Source: Planctomycetota bacterium
GTDB taxonomy: Bacteria > Planctomycetota > Phycisphaerae > UBA1845
Direction: 5' to 3'
Assembly: GCA_029558835.1 (NCBI GenBank)
Contig: JAKQDH010000114.1
Span: 1 to 64,000 of the forward strand
DNA length: 64,000 nt
Each line of letters starts with the position of its first letter. The stretch's first letter is position 1. The position numbers and the translations under genes were made by a program. Below the pieces are notes generated by a model. The model was not told the DNA's origin, did no database searches, and saw nothing but the letters and a program-made list of their open reading frames with translations. This document shows, piece by piece, positions 1 to 8,500 of the stretch.

Positions 1-63
1 CACCGTCTGGGACTGACGATCCCGCAACGGCTCCGCTACCTGGAGGAAGTCGCACAAATGTAG
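1..63 (+). CDS. C-terminal end of an unknown protein (truncated by window start)
   Basis: Frame 1 is open from the first base and ends at a TAG at 61-63. The last 20 residues include LGLTIPQRLRYLEEV, a short helical tail. Similar tails occur on small hypothetical proteins near nucleotidyltransferase-type toxin-antitoxin genes, but that is only a resemblance. Nothing about function can be said from this fragment. Confidence 0.35.
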   Translation, partial: HRLGLTIPQRLRYLEEVAQM

Positions 64-137
64 TGGAAACTTCGGCCCGCCAACCCCCTTCCCGGGGTCG
101 CTAGGGCCGTTTAGGCTCGACAGGTGTCTAACTTGGG

Positions 138-368
138 CTACTTCAGCGTGGGCGCCTGGCCCCAGTGCATCTTGGTCACCAGCTTGTACCAGCGGGCGTA
201 GAGGGGGTTGCGCACGAGCAGCAGGTCGCTGTCGAAGCGGCGGATGGTGACGCGGTCGCCCGGGTGCAGCGGCGAGGAGACCTGTCCGTCGATAATGACC
301 GTGGTGCCCTCGTTGACCGCGTCCGCGTGCACATCGATCACGGCCGAGCGCTCGATGACCAGCGGGCG
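138..368 (-). pseudogene. Duplicated 3' fragment of NAD kinase gene
   Basis: These 231 bases match the 3' end of the complete nadK copy at 2882-3112 with about six substitutions (roughly 97% identity), including the stop codon. The encoded tail carries the same residues, for example VRNPLYARWYKLVTKMHWG, with one visible change (ADAVNEG for ADVVNEG). The similarity stops abruptly at 368/3112, inside the reading frame. Upstream of that point the open frame runs on without nadK sequence, so no P-loop-like GGDGT site or NAD-binding core is present. It is a non-functional partial duplicate. The two copies flank the GH13 gene in direct orientation, which suggests a segmental duplication or insertion event. 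Confidence 0.8.
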
Positions 369-710
369 TCGGGCGCCCCCCGCGGAATCTCGCCCAGTAC
401 GTCGCGGGCTGCCCCGGGCCCCCTCGCAGCCGGTGCCTCGCGCCTGCCGGCGCGTCGCGGTCGCCGGCCGGCACCCCCGTCCACGGGGCTGCCCACCGAC
501 CTCTTCGTCGCTTGGGGCCCAGCCGCCGTCACCCTGGCGATGGACAACGAGACCGATCAGGCTCTCGCCTATCTTGCCTGAAGAATGGGACGGGGTCGTT
601 GTCAGGCTTCCGAGCAGCCGTGTATCCGATACGGGCGGGCTCCTCGTGGGGAGAGACGACTCTGTCCCGTTGTCTGGTTTGCTTCTGTTGCAGGTCGGAG
701 TCACCGATCG
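369..710. other. Intergenic region, no supported gene
   Basis: Several overlapping open frames exist on both strands but none shows recognisable domains or a convincing ribosome binding site. The region begins exactly where the nadK-like duplicate ends. I see no hairpin terminator or repeat here. Confidence 0.4.
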
Positions 711-2360
711 TCAAGCCTTGAGGAGCACCTTCGCCGCCCAGCGTTCCACATCGATGTCAACCGCTCCGCCCAGTTCGACTTCCTGGCCGGAGAAGAACTC
801 CCGCCACTTACCCGGGCTGGGCATCGGTACGGAGAGCTTCTGATCGTCTGACGAGAAGTTGGCGACGACAACCACTTCGTCGCCCGCGTCGTTCCAGCGA
901 TGGTAGGCCACGGACTTCTGGTCCGCCAGGACGCCGTCGATGGCGATGTTGGTCGTCCTCAGGGCATCACGCTCCCGGCGCAACCAGGCGAGCCGCTTAT
1001 AGTGCTCATGAAGCCCGCCGCCACCGGGAGTACCGAGGTCCTCCCAAGCGATGAAGTTGTGGTCCATGTTCTTGGGCGTGTCCTGGCCCAAGCTCTGACC
1101 GTGGTAGAGCATGGGCTCACCCACGGCGGTGAACAGGACAGTCGCTCCCAGGGCGCTCTTCCGCCGGGCCGTTTCCTCGTCGAAGCCGGCCTGTTTGACC
1201 GCGAGGATGACCCGCTCCTCGTCGTGGCTCTCCAGGTAGTTGACCATGCAGGTGGGACGGTCGCCATATCCCTCGTGGGCGGGATCAAGCGTGCGAACGG
1301 CCCCCTCGAAATCCTCCCACGTGTATCCACCGAACTCCCGTTGACACAGCAGGGCCCGGAGCGCGTAGCAGAAACGGACGTGCCACGCCCCGTCCATGTC
1401 CGCCATGAGCATCAACCCAGGATCTTCGGGCAAGTGCTCGCCGACGACGTAGGCATCCGGGCGGGCCTGACGCGCCGCCCAGGCCAGCGTGGGCACGCCA
1501 TAGCCGTCCGGCGTGACCCCGATGCTCTTGACGTAATCGAAGCGGAAACCGTCAACATGATACTCCTTCACCCAGTGCTCCAACACGTCCTTGACGAAGG
1601 CTCGGGTAGCCGCCCTGGCGTAGTCCAACTGAGGCAGGCCGAATTCGTTGCCCCCGGCCGGGCCCTGTCCGTACCAGGGGCTCTGTTCATAAGGGTACAT
1701 CTCGTTGAAAGGGTGCTTCTCACCGGTGTGCGCCAGGACCATGTCCAGGATGACGGCCAGGCCTTTGCCGTGCGCTTCATCGATCAGCCACCGCAGCTCG
1801 TCGGGCGTGCCGTAGTCCTCATTGGGGGCAAACAGATACGTCGGCGTGTATCCCCAACCCTTGTTCTCGTGGACGCCGAACACGGGCATCAGTTCGATGG
1901 CGTTCATCCCGAGGTCGCTGACGTACCGCAGCCGCTCAACGGCCTCGCGGAAGTCGCGCTGGGGCGTAAAGTCCGCAATGTGCATCTCGAAGATGAGCAG
2001 ATCCCGGAAGTGCGGGCGCGGCCACGAATCGTGCTGCCATACGTAGGGGTCCTGCCTCGGCTTAACGATCGCCTTGCGCGGACGGTCGCCGGGGTCCTTC
2101 TCCACGTACCGGGCGTACGGGTCGCAAACTACCAACTCGCCGTCGATCAGGAACTGGTAGGCGAACGCGCCTCTGGGCAGTTCCTTCTTGACCGTCCACA
2201 ACCCCTCGTCGATCTGACTCATCGGGTCGGCATCGTGCTTCCAGTCGTTGAAGTCCCCGATCAGGTGCACCGACCGCTTCTGAGGTGCGTAGAGCGTGAA
2301 ACTGACGAGCCCATTCTGGTCAATGGCCCCCGGCGGCGGAAGCTGAGGTGGTTGGTCCAT
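711..2360 (-). CDS. GH13 alpha-glucan enzyme with CBM48 domain (branching enzyme / trehalohydrolase-like)
   Basis: This is a cytoplasmic glycoside hydrolase family 13 enzyme acting on alpha-glucans. The N-terminal part (about residues 15-105) is a CBM48-like beta-sandwich (HLIGDFNDWKHDADPM). A (beta/alpha)8 barrel follows with all four GH13 regions: ILDMVLAHTG (I), DGFRFDYVKS (II, nucleophile Asp near 275), VVGEHLP (III, acid Glu near 307) and ESHDEER (IV, Asp near 380). The C-terminal beta domain includes VVVVANFSSD. The ATG at 2360 is preferred because GGAG lies nine bases upstream; the frame stays open to a TTG at 2414. At about 549 residues it is close to malto-oligosyltrehalose trehalohydrolases and shorter than typical GlgB (over 600), so branching versus hydrolytic activity cannot be decided from sequence. 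There are no glycogen genes beside it. Confidence 0.9.
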   Translation of the reverse strand: MDQPPQLPPPGAIDQNGLVSFTLYAPQKRSVHLIGDFNDWKHDADPMSQIDEGLWTVKKELPRGAFAYQFLIDGELVVCDPYARYVEKDPGDRPRKAIVKPRQDPYVWQHDSWPRPHFRDLLIFEMHIADFTPQRDFREAVERLRYVSDLGMNAIELMPVFGVHENKGWGYTPTYLFAPNEDYGTPDELRWLIDEAHGKGLAVILDMVLAHTGEKHPFNEMYPYEQSPWYGQGPAGGNEFGLPQLDYARAATRAFVKDVLEHWVKEYHVDGFRFDYVKSIGVTPDGYGVPTLAWAARQARPDAYVVGEHLPEDPGLMLMADMDGAWHVRFCYALRALLCQREFGGYTWEDFEGAVRTLDPAHEGYGDRPTCMVNYLESHDEERVILAVKQAGFDEETARRKSALGATVLFTAVGEPMLYHGQSLGQDTPKNMDHNFIAWEDLGTPGGGGLHEHYKRLAWLRRERDALRTTNIAIDGVLADQKSVAYHRWNDAGDEVVVVANFSSDDQKLSVPMPSPGKWREFFSGQEVELGGAVDIDVERWAAKVLLKA

Positions 2361-2628
2361 TGCGCGCAGCTCCGGTGCGTTGCGATCCTGCTGTGGGGGT
2401 CTCCCATGGGTCAAACCGCGACGGGTATCCTACCGATGCGAACCGTTCGCGGGCAAGCGGCAGCGGGAAGCGGGACAGAGGTGACGAGACTCCCCGCACC
2501 GCTTGCCGCGCCTGGTTCCCGGGGAGCTGCAACTGCCCGGCCGGACCTCTCTTCCCCGCCCGTTTCCATATAGGCTCGGGCAGTCATGTTCATGGAGTAA
2601 CCGGGAGCCTGCGTCGGAGACGTGCACA

Positions 2629-2825
2629 ATGGTGTCCGAGCAGGTCTTACAGGAAGCGGTCCGCCGGCTGGTGGCCGGCGTTCAGCCTTAGCGGGTCCTT
2701 CTCTTCGGCTCGCAAGCGCGCGCTACCGCCAATCACCACAGCGATGTGGACCGGCTGGGGGCGTCGCCACTCGCGTACGGACCGTGGTTCGTCAGGTGCT
2801 TGCCGATGAGGGACTGCCGTTGTAG
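2629..2825 (+). pseudogene. Decayed minimal nucleotidyltransferase (MNT-type) gene
   Basis: From the ATG at 2629 the frame reads VLQEAVRRLVAGVQP, then a TAG at 2689, and then continues in the same frame with RVLLFGSQARATANHHSDVD. The GSQAR and HSDVD stretches match the GS...D.D nucleotide-binding signature of minimal nucleotidyltransferases of the MNT/HEPN toxin-antitoxin class. After HSDVD the frame loses similarity, and a plausible C-terminal tail (RTVVRQVLADEGLPL, stop at 2823-2825) lies in another frame. One nonsense change (CAG/GAG-like to TAG) plus a frameshift or deletion explains it. No HEPN partner is seen nearby. Some MNT genes are mobile, so this may be an eroded accessory insertion. 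Confidence 0.6.
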
Positions 2826-2881
2826 TTCGGCGCCAGCGCTGCCTGCCCCGGGCGCGGTGAGTGGGGCGGTCCACGCCGGCC

Positions 2882-3739
2882 CTACTTCAGCGTGGGCGCC
2901 TGCCCCCAGTGCATCTTGGTCACCAGCTTGTACCAGCGGGCGTAGAGGGGGTTGCGCACGAGCAGCAGGTCGCTGTCGAAGCGGCGGATAGTGACGCGGT
3001 CGCCCGGGTGCAGCGGCGAGGAGACCTGCCCGTCGATGATGACCGTGGTGCCCTCGTTGACCACGTCCGCGTGCACGTCGATCACGGCCGAGCGCTCGAT
3101 GACCAGCGGGCGGTGGGTGAGCGAGTGCGGGTTCATGGGTGTCAGGATGATGGCATCGACGCCGGCCTGCATGATGGGCCCGCCGGCGGAGAGGTTGTGA
3201 GCGGTCGAGCCCGACGGCGTGCAGACGATGATCCCATCGCCGCGAATCTCGGTGAAGTGCTCGCCGTTGATGGCAATGCCCAGGCGTACCATGCGATACG
3301 GCGGGCCGGCCTGCACCACGCAGTCGTTCACCGCGACGGTCCGCGAGCGTACCTGCCCATCCTGATCCACGGCCGCCTCGAGCAGCGTGCGCCGGTCGAT
3401 GAGGTCGTCATCCTGCAAGGCCTGGGTCAAGCACGCCCGAATGTCCTCCACCGAGAACTCGGTGAGGAACCCGAGCTTGCCCATGTTGATGCCGATGAGC
3501 GGCAGTTGCCGGGCCCCGAGCGACCGGGCGACGCCGATGAGCGTTCCGTCGCCGCCGACCACGGCCAGCCGGTCCGCACCGGCCGCCACCGCCGGGCCCC
3601 CGTCGATCGCCAGGTCGGCACCGACGATCGTTGCCTGCCCCTCGGCCAGCGCGCGCAGCGTCGCCAGTGCCTCAGGCACCTCGGCCTTGTCCGGGTTGCC
3701 CAGCAGGTAGATGCTTCTTCTGGCGGCCGGTGATGCCAC
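2882..3739 (-). CDS. nadK: NAD kinase
   Basis: It phosphorylates NAD at the 2' position of the adenosine ribose, using ATP or polyphosphate, to make NADP. The GGDGT motif lies near residue 64 (AVVGGDGTLIG). It is followed by LIGINMGKLGFLTEF, the AVNDCV segment and the glycine-rich SGSTAHNLSAGGPIM, which are standard NAD kinase landmarks. The frame is open upstream to 3859, but that extension is encoded by repeat-like sequence. A GTG at 3739 with GGAG nine bases before it gives 285 residues, the usual family size, so I prefer it. The 3' 231 bases are duplicated at 138-368. The gene sits just downstream of the long secretion operon, separated by an interspersed repeat, and is probably transcribed separately or by read-through. 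Confidence 0.93.
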   Translation of the reverse strand: MASPAARRSIYLLGNPDKAEVPEALATLRALAEGQATIVGADLAIDGGPAVAAGADRLAVVGGDGTLIGVARSLGARQLPLIGINMGKLGFLTEFSVEDIRACLTQALQDDDLIDRRTLLEAAVDQDGQVRSRTVAVNDCVVQAGPPYRMVRLGIAINGEHFTEIRGDGIIVCTPSGSTAHNLSAGGPIMQAGVDAIILTPMNPHSLTHRPLVIERSAVIDVHADVVNEGTTVIIDGQVSSPLHPGDRVTIRRFDSDLLLVRNPLYARWYKLVTKMHWGQAPTLK

Positions 3740-3850
3740 GTCGTGTTGCTCCACGGAGCGAGTCGGCTCCGTCACGCGCGTGTTCAGCGTTTCCCGCGTC
3801 GCGGGGAAGCACTGCTGCTGCATCCGGGGGGCGTCTCCGCCTCCGCCGCC

Positions 3851-3957
3851 CTCACCCACCGCAGGCGGGGGTGGGCATAGGAGTCGGACGCCGCCGCATG
3901 CTTACCGGCGACCGCTGTCGCGGGAAAGCATGGCACCCTCGGCGTCGCGCACGCGGA
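3851..3957. repeat. Interspersed palindromic repeat, type 1 copy
   Basis: The segment carries the family landmarks in reverse orientation: CTCACCCACCGCAGGCGGGG, then GTGGGCAT, GCATGCTTACC, a short inverted core (GCGACCGCTGTCGCGGG), AAGCATGGCACCC and GGCGTCGCGC. It shares this order with copies near 46.3 and 63.0 kb. The core can form a long hairpin. It lies between the end of the secretion operon and nadK. The exact right boundary is uncertain. Confidence 0.6.
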
Positions 3958-4179
3958 ATACGTATTCCGTTACAGATGGACCATCGTATCCCCATGCGGC
4001 CCGCGGAGGAAAGGGCCCGCGGACGAGCGCTTGCCGTCGGCTGGGCAACAAATCAGGCGGGCCGCACCCCACGCGGAACCCGGGCATCGGTCCCTTGCGG
4101 GCGACCTGGGAGGCGGCACTCCCGCACCGGCTGCAGAACCGGCACCCGGCGCCGCGACGACCCGAGAAGCCGGCAGTCG

Positions 4180-4914
4180 CTAACCGCCGGGGGGGGACGG
4201 GGACCCGACGGGCGGGCTTTCGGTCACCCCTCTCGCGGCCATCAAGGCGGCGATCCGTCGATTGACGGATGCCTGCCGGGCCGCCAGTTCGGCATGAAGG
4301 CGGGCGGCCGACCAGTGCTGCTCCCGCAGGGCCTTCGCCCCGTCCACCAAGGCCTGGGCCAGCCTGTGCACTTCGCCCGCCAGCCCCGGCACCGGCGGCG
4401 ACTCGCGGATCAGCCAGCGGTCCGCCACCCGCACGAGCTGCACCGACTCCAACGGCAGCCGCTGGGCAATCTGGATCGTCACCGACGCCTGGTTCCCATC
4501 GCTCTGCTCGTCCAGCACGGTAACGTCCTGCGAGAACGGCCCGAGGCGGTTGGCCATCGCCGCCAAGTCGAAGGCATCCACCTGGGCCGAGCCGAGATGC
4601 GTCCGCACCGCCTGGCGCAGCCCCTCGTTAGCGGCCAGCAGACGGTCCACCGCCTGGATGAGTTCAAGGATAGCCGCCCGCTGCTCGGGTACGATGTAGT
4701 GCTCGATGAGGGCGACGCGTCCGGCCTGACGATACTCGTTGACGCGACGAACCACGTCGGCGGGGGAAAGAGAAGCGTTCGGGGGGGCCAGGGTGGTTAC
4801 CTCGGCCACCGGCGACGCAGGCTTCGGCGGGGAGCGGCGTTCGCACCCGGCCACAGCCCACCCCGCCAACACCAGCCACACCCCCAGCAGCGCGCTTCCA
4901 CCACCCGCCCGCAT
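4180..4914 (-). CDS. Putative lipoprotein at the end of the secretion operon
   Basis: I do not recognise a family. The ATG at 4914 is preceded by GGGAGA about six bases upstream and gives a 244-residue protein beginning with a lipoprotein signal (ALLGVWLVLAGWAVAGC). The lipobox Cys is near residue 23, so the mature protein is probably membrane-anchored. The middle region (HYIVPEQRAAILELIQAVD to RESPPVPG) resembles periplasmic NTF2-like or DUF4878-type domains in layout: a helix, then strands ending in RVADRWLIRESP. The C-terminal helix is Ala/Arg rich and the tail is Pro/Gly/Ser rich. It starts 71 bp after the preceding lipoprotein and is the last gene of the apparent operon, so a supporting role in the secretion apparatus is possible but inferred. 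Confidence 0.7.
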   Translation of the reverse strand: MRAGGGSALLGVWLVLAGWAVAGCERRSPPKPASPVAEVTTLAPPNASLSPADVVRRVNEYRQAGRVALIEHYIVPEQRAAILELIQAVDRLLAANEGLRQAVRTHLGSAQVDAFDLAAMANRLGPFSQDVTVLDEQSDGNQASVTIQIAQRLPLESVQLVRVADRWLIRESPPVPGLAGEVHRLAQALVDGAKALREQHWSAARLHAELAARQASVNRRIAALMAARGVTESPPVGSPSPPGG

Positions 4915-4985
4915 GGTGCGTCTCCCGCTCCGCCGGGACCCGCACCCCGATCCGCCGGGAACCACCGCGCCAAACACGCCAGGGG

Positions 4986-5522
4986 TCAACGCGTGTACTT
5001 CGGCACGCGCATGCTCTTGGTTTCCGAACGGGTGCGCCGTCCCAGGGTGTCCTCAAACGTCGTGATCAGCTCAATCTCGTGTCCCGCAGTGTCCTTACGA
5101 TTCCAACACAACAGCAGGGCGTAGCCGTCGCCCAGCAGCCCCGGCTTGCGAATGGCGGGCAGGTCTTCCGTCGCGTAACGCCATTCGCTGTCCAGCGTCC
5201 TACTCGTGGTACCGTCGAGAGAGTGCTCAATCCGGTACATCTCAACTTCGATGAGCCCATCCCGAAGCTGACCGGGCTCGGAGCCGGTGGACAGGTAGAC
5301 ATAATACCACAAACCCTCGGGATCACGATCCCCCGCCTTGTCGAGGTTCAGCCAGGGGTTATCGCTGTACAGGCAGACTACACGGCGAACGGGAGGCCGG
5401 CCGTCGTCCCGCCTCTGCTCGCGCACTGTGCGGGCTTCGCGCGCAGCCCGGCACCCGCTGATTGCCGCGAGCAACACCAGCAGCATCCCACCGGCCCGCG
5501 CGTACGTTCTCACTTGATCCAT
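4986..5522 (-). CDS. Putative lipoprotein coupled to the giant secretin gene
   Basis: The protein has 178 residues and a lipoprotein signal (GGMLLVLLAAISGC). The mature part holds a single unrecognised domain with several aromatic residues (LYSDNPWLNLDK, GLWYYVYLS, YALLLCWNRKD) and predicted beta content. The start is the ATG at 5522, one base after the stop codon of the secretin gene (5524), so translation is very likely coupled. Pilotin-like lipoproteins that help a secretin reach or insert in the outer membrane are often encoded next to it. The position and lipid anchor fit such a role, but no pilotin family signature is visible and the function is unproven. Confidence 0.75.
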   Translation of the reverse strand: MDQVRTYARAGGMLLVLLAAISGCRAAREARTVREQRRDDGRPPVRRVVCLYSDNPWLNLDKAGDRDPEGLWYYVYLSTGSEPGQLRDGLIEVEMYRIEHSLDGTTSRTLDSEWRYATEDLPAIRKPGLLGDGYALLLCWNRKDTAGHEIELITTFEDTLGRRTRSETKSMRVPKYTR

Positions 5523-5523
5523 G

Positions 5524-8500
5524 TTAAAGTCGCTCGGCAACCCGGCGTACCTGGGCTAGGACGGCCTGCACCTGCTCCTGCGTTGCACCCCCGGCAGATG
5601 CCTGGGTCGTCGGGGCGGGGGGCGGCTCAACGGCGGGGCCGTACCGCTTCGGCTTGGGCCCGTACTGGCCGGGAGCGCCATTCGGCGACGACGTGGCCGG
5701 CACGGGGGGGGACGCCGGGACGGCACCGGTGGCGGGAGCGCTGGATCCCGCGGGCTGGCCTTTCGCGCGCCCAGGACCCAGCAAGGTCTCATCCGGCACG
5801 ATCCGCAGGCCCTCCATCAGCGGACTCTTTCGCATGTTGCCCAGCAGGCCGGTCTTGTCCCGCTCCTCCAGGGACAAGCGCCGACGATCCTCGTCGGTGC
5901 GCAGAACGTTGACGTTCAACACCACCAGCAGTTCCGTCTTCTGGTGGGTGATGTTGGTGGTGCGGAACAACGCCCCCAACAACGGCACGTCGCCCAGCAG
6001 CGGCACCTTCGTCTCGCCCTGGGACTTGCGGTCCGTAATCAGCCCGCCGATGACCACCGTCTCTCCGTCGCGCACCGTCACCCAGGACTCAACCGTGCGA
6101 TCGTTAATGATGGGCTGGGAGAGCCCCTCGGTCAGTTGCACGGTGTCCCCGCTGAAATTGGAGATCTCCTGCTTGATCTGGATCGTAACGTACCCATCCG
6201 GGCTGATCTGCGGCTTCGCCGTCAAGACGATGCCCACGTCCTGCGACCCCACGCTGGACTGGAGCCCCCCCTGGGTGTTGACCGTCGTGTTCGTGACCAT
6301 GGGAATCTGGTCGGCAATGGTGATCTTGCCCTCCTGGCCGTTCTGAACCATGACCACCGGGCGCGAGAGCACCTCCAGGCGGCTGTTGGATTGCAGCGTC
6401 CGCAGTACGAAACTGAAGTCCTCACCGGTCATGGTGAAGCTGAGCCCCTGCCCGCCGCCCAAGCCGGCGGCCCCCAGCGTCGTGCCGATGACCGAGTCGA
6501 AGTCCGGCCCGATCGGCAGGCCGGTGTTGGGATGCAGCACCGCGTGCTCGCTGAAGCGCAGGTCCTGCCCCGCGAACTCCATGCCCAGGGCCAGGTTCTC
6601 CTGGAGCTGCACCTCCGCGATCAGCACCCGGAGCATCACCTGCGGCTCGGGTCGGTCCAGCTCGTCGATCAGCCGCATGGTCTGCTGGTAGTAGCGCGGG
6701 CTGACGCCCAGCAGCAGGGAGTTGCTGCTTTCCTCGTCACCGACGGCCTCAACAGAGACCATCTTCTCCGCCCGGCGCAGGCGGGAGATCTGGTCGTCGA
6801 TCTCCGCCAGCGGCTGTTGCTCCTGCTCAACGAAGCTGCGCACGGCCGTTGCCAGTTCCGGCGCCTTGCGGAACCGGGCCTTGACCACTTCGTTGATCCG
6901 CTCCTCGGTGTCCTGCCCGTCCAGGTAGCGTACCAGTTCCTCGACCATGCGCAGGTCCACCTCCGCCCCCGCGGCGATGATGGTGTTGGTCCGCCGGTCG
7001 GGACTGAAGCGCAGCTTCTGGCCGACGTTGGCCAGACCCTGCTCGGCGCCCTCCAGGCCGAAGACAAGCTGCTGCGCGGTTTCGCCTTCGGCGCCGCCGC
7101 CCTCACCCTCGAACAGGCTGGTAAGCTGTTCCACCATGGCCTCCGCGTCGCTGTTGACCAGCGGGAAGAGGCGGATTTCGGACTGGACGGGCCGCGTCTG
7201 GTCGAAATCCTCGATCATGCTCTGGAGCAGGTCCATGCTCTCGGCCGGCGCCATCACCATCAAGGCGTTGGTCCGGCGATCGGGCTTCAACTGGATGTCC
7301 TGCCGCAACAGCTTCCGCGTCGTCTTGCTGCCGTCGGGCTGCGTCTGCTGGAAGCTGAGGATGACGGCTTCCTCGTCGTTGCCGCCCTGGGGGTTGAGCA
7401 GGGTCTCCTCGAGAAGCTGGGCGAAGTCCTCGGCCAACTGGTATTGCAGACGGACCATCTTCACCATCATGTCGCGCACCGGCGACGCGGTGTCGAGTCG
7501 GTGGATCACCTCGCGAATGTTCTCCATCTCCGTCGGGGACGCCCAGACGATCAGGGCGTTCGTACGCAGGTCCGCCTCAACGCCCGCGGCATCGGTCCGC
7601 CCGCTGGCGCCTTCCGCCTGCGAGGTGAAGAGACTCTCGATCTTCTCCGCGAGCGTCTCCGCCTTGCTGTACTTGAGCGGGAAAATCTCGAACTGGCGGG
7701 CCAGCGTCGAGGGCTTGTCGAGCAGTTCCAGCAGACCGATGAGCACGGCGTGATCATCCTTGGAGGCCAGGCAAATCAGGCTGTTCGTCGCCTCGTCGGC
7801 GAGCACGGCCACCGGCGTCTGCTCGGTCTGCCGCCCCTCGCGCCGGGTGTCGAACAACTCCTGCATGCGGGCGGCGAGTTTGGCGGCCGAGCCGAACTGC
7901 AGCGGGTAGATGGCAAACGTCGCCGTCAGCGGCCCCGCCTCCACGTCCAGGCGGCAGATCAGGTCGGCGGCCCGCTCCATCACGTCCTGCATGCCCGCGA
8001 TGATCAGGGAGTTGCCGCGCGGGTCCGGGATGATCGTGGGGGCCTGAAAGGAGTCCGACTCCGAGGCGCTCTGCATGCCGTCAAACAGCTCATCGAGCAT
8101 GTTGGCCAGCACGGTGGCATCCGCGTACTGCAACGGGAAGATACGGGTGGACTCGATCAGCGGCTGGGCGGAAAGCGTCGTCACCAGCGCCTGGATTTCC
8201 TCGAAGTCCTCGACGCTGGAAGCGATGACCAGGGCGTTGCTCCGCCCGTCCGCGACCAGCACCGGCGTATCCTCGACCTGCTCGGTTTCCTGGCGCAACT
8301 GCTGCTTGCGCTGCCAGAGCTCGTCGATCTTGTCCTTCAGGTCGGTGGCCGACAGCCGCCCGCAGGGCACCACCCGGATCTGGTCGAACAGCGGCGTCGG
8401 TTTGCTGTCCAACTGCTCCACGATGGTGACGATCTCGTCGTAGTTCTCGTCGGACGCGGAGACGATGAGCGTATTGCTGCGGATATCGACGGTCAGGAAC

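Noticed and set aside
900..2573. A 557-codon open frame on the plus strand opposite the GH13 gene
   Set aside because: The minus frame has the full set of GH13 catalytic motifs; the plus frame shows nothing recognisable.
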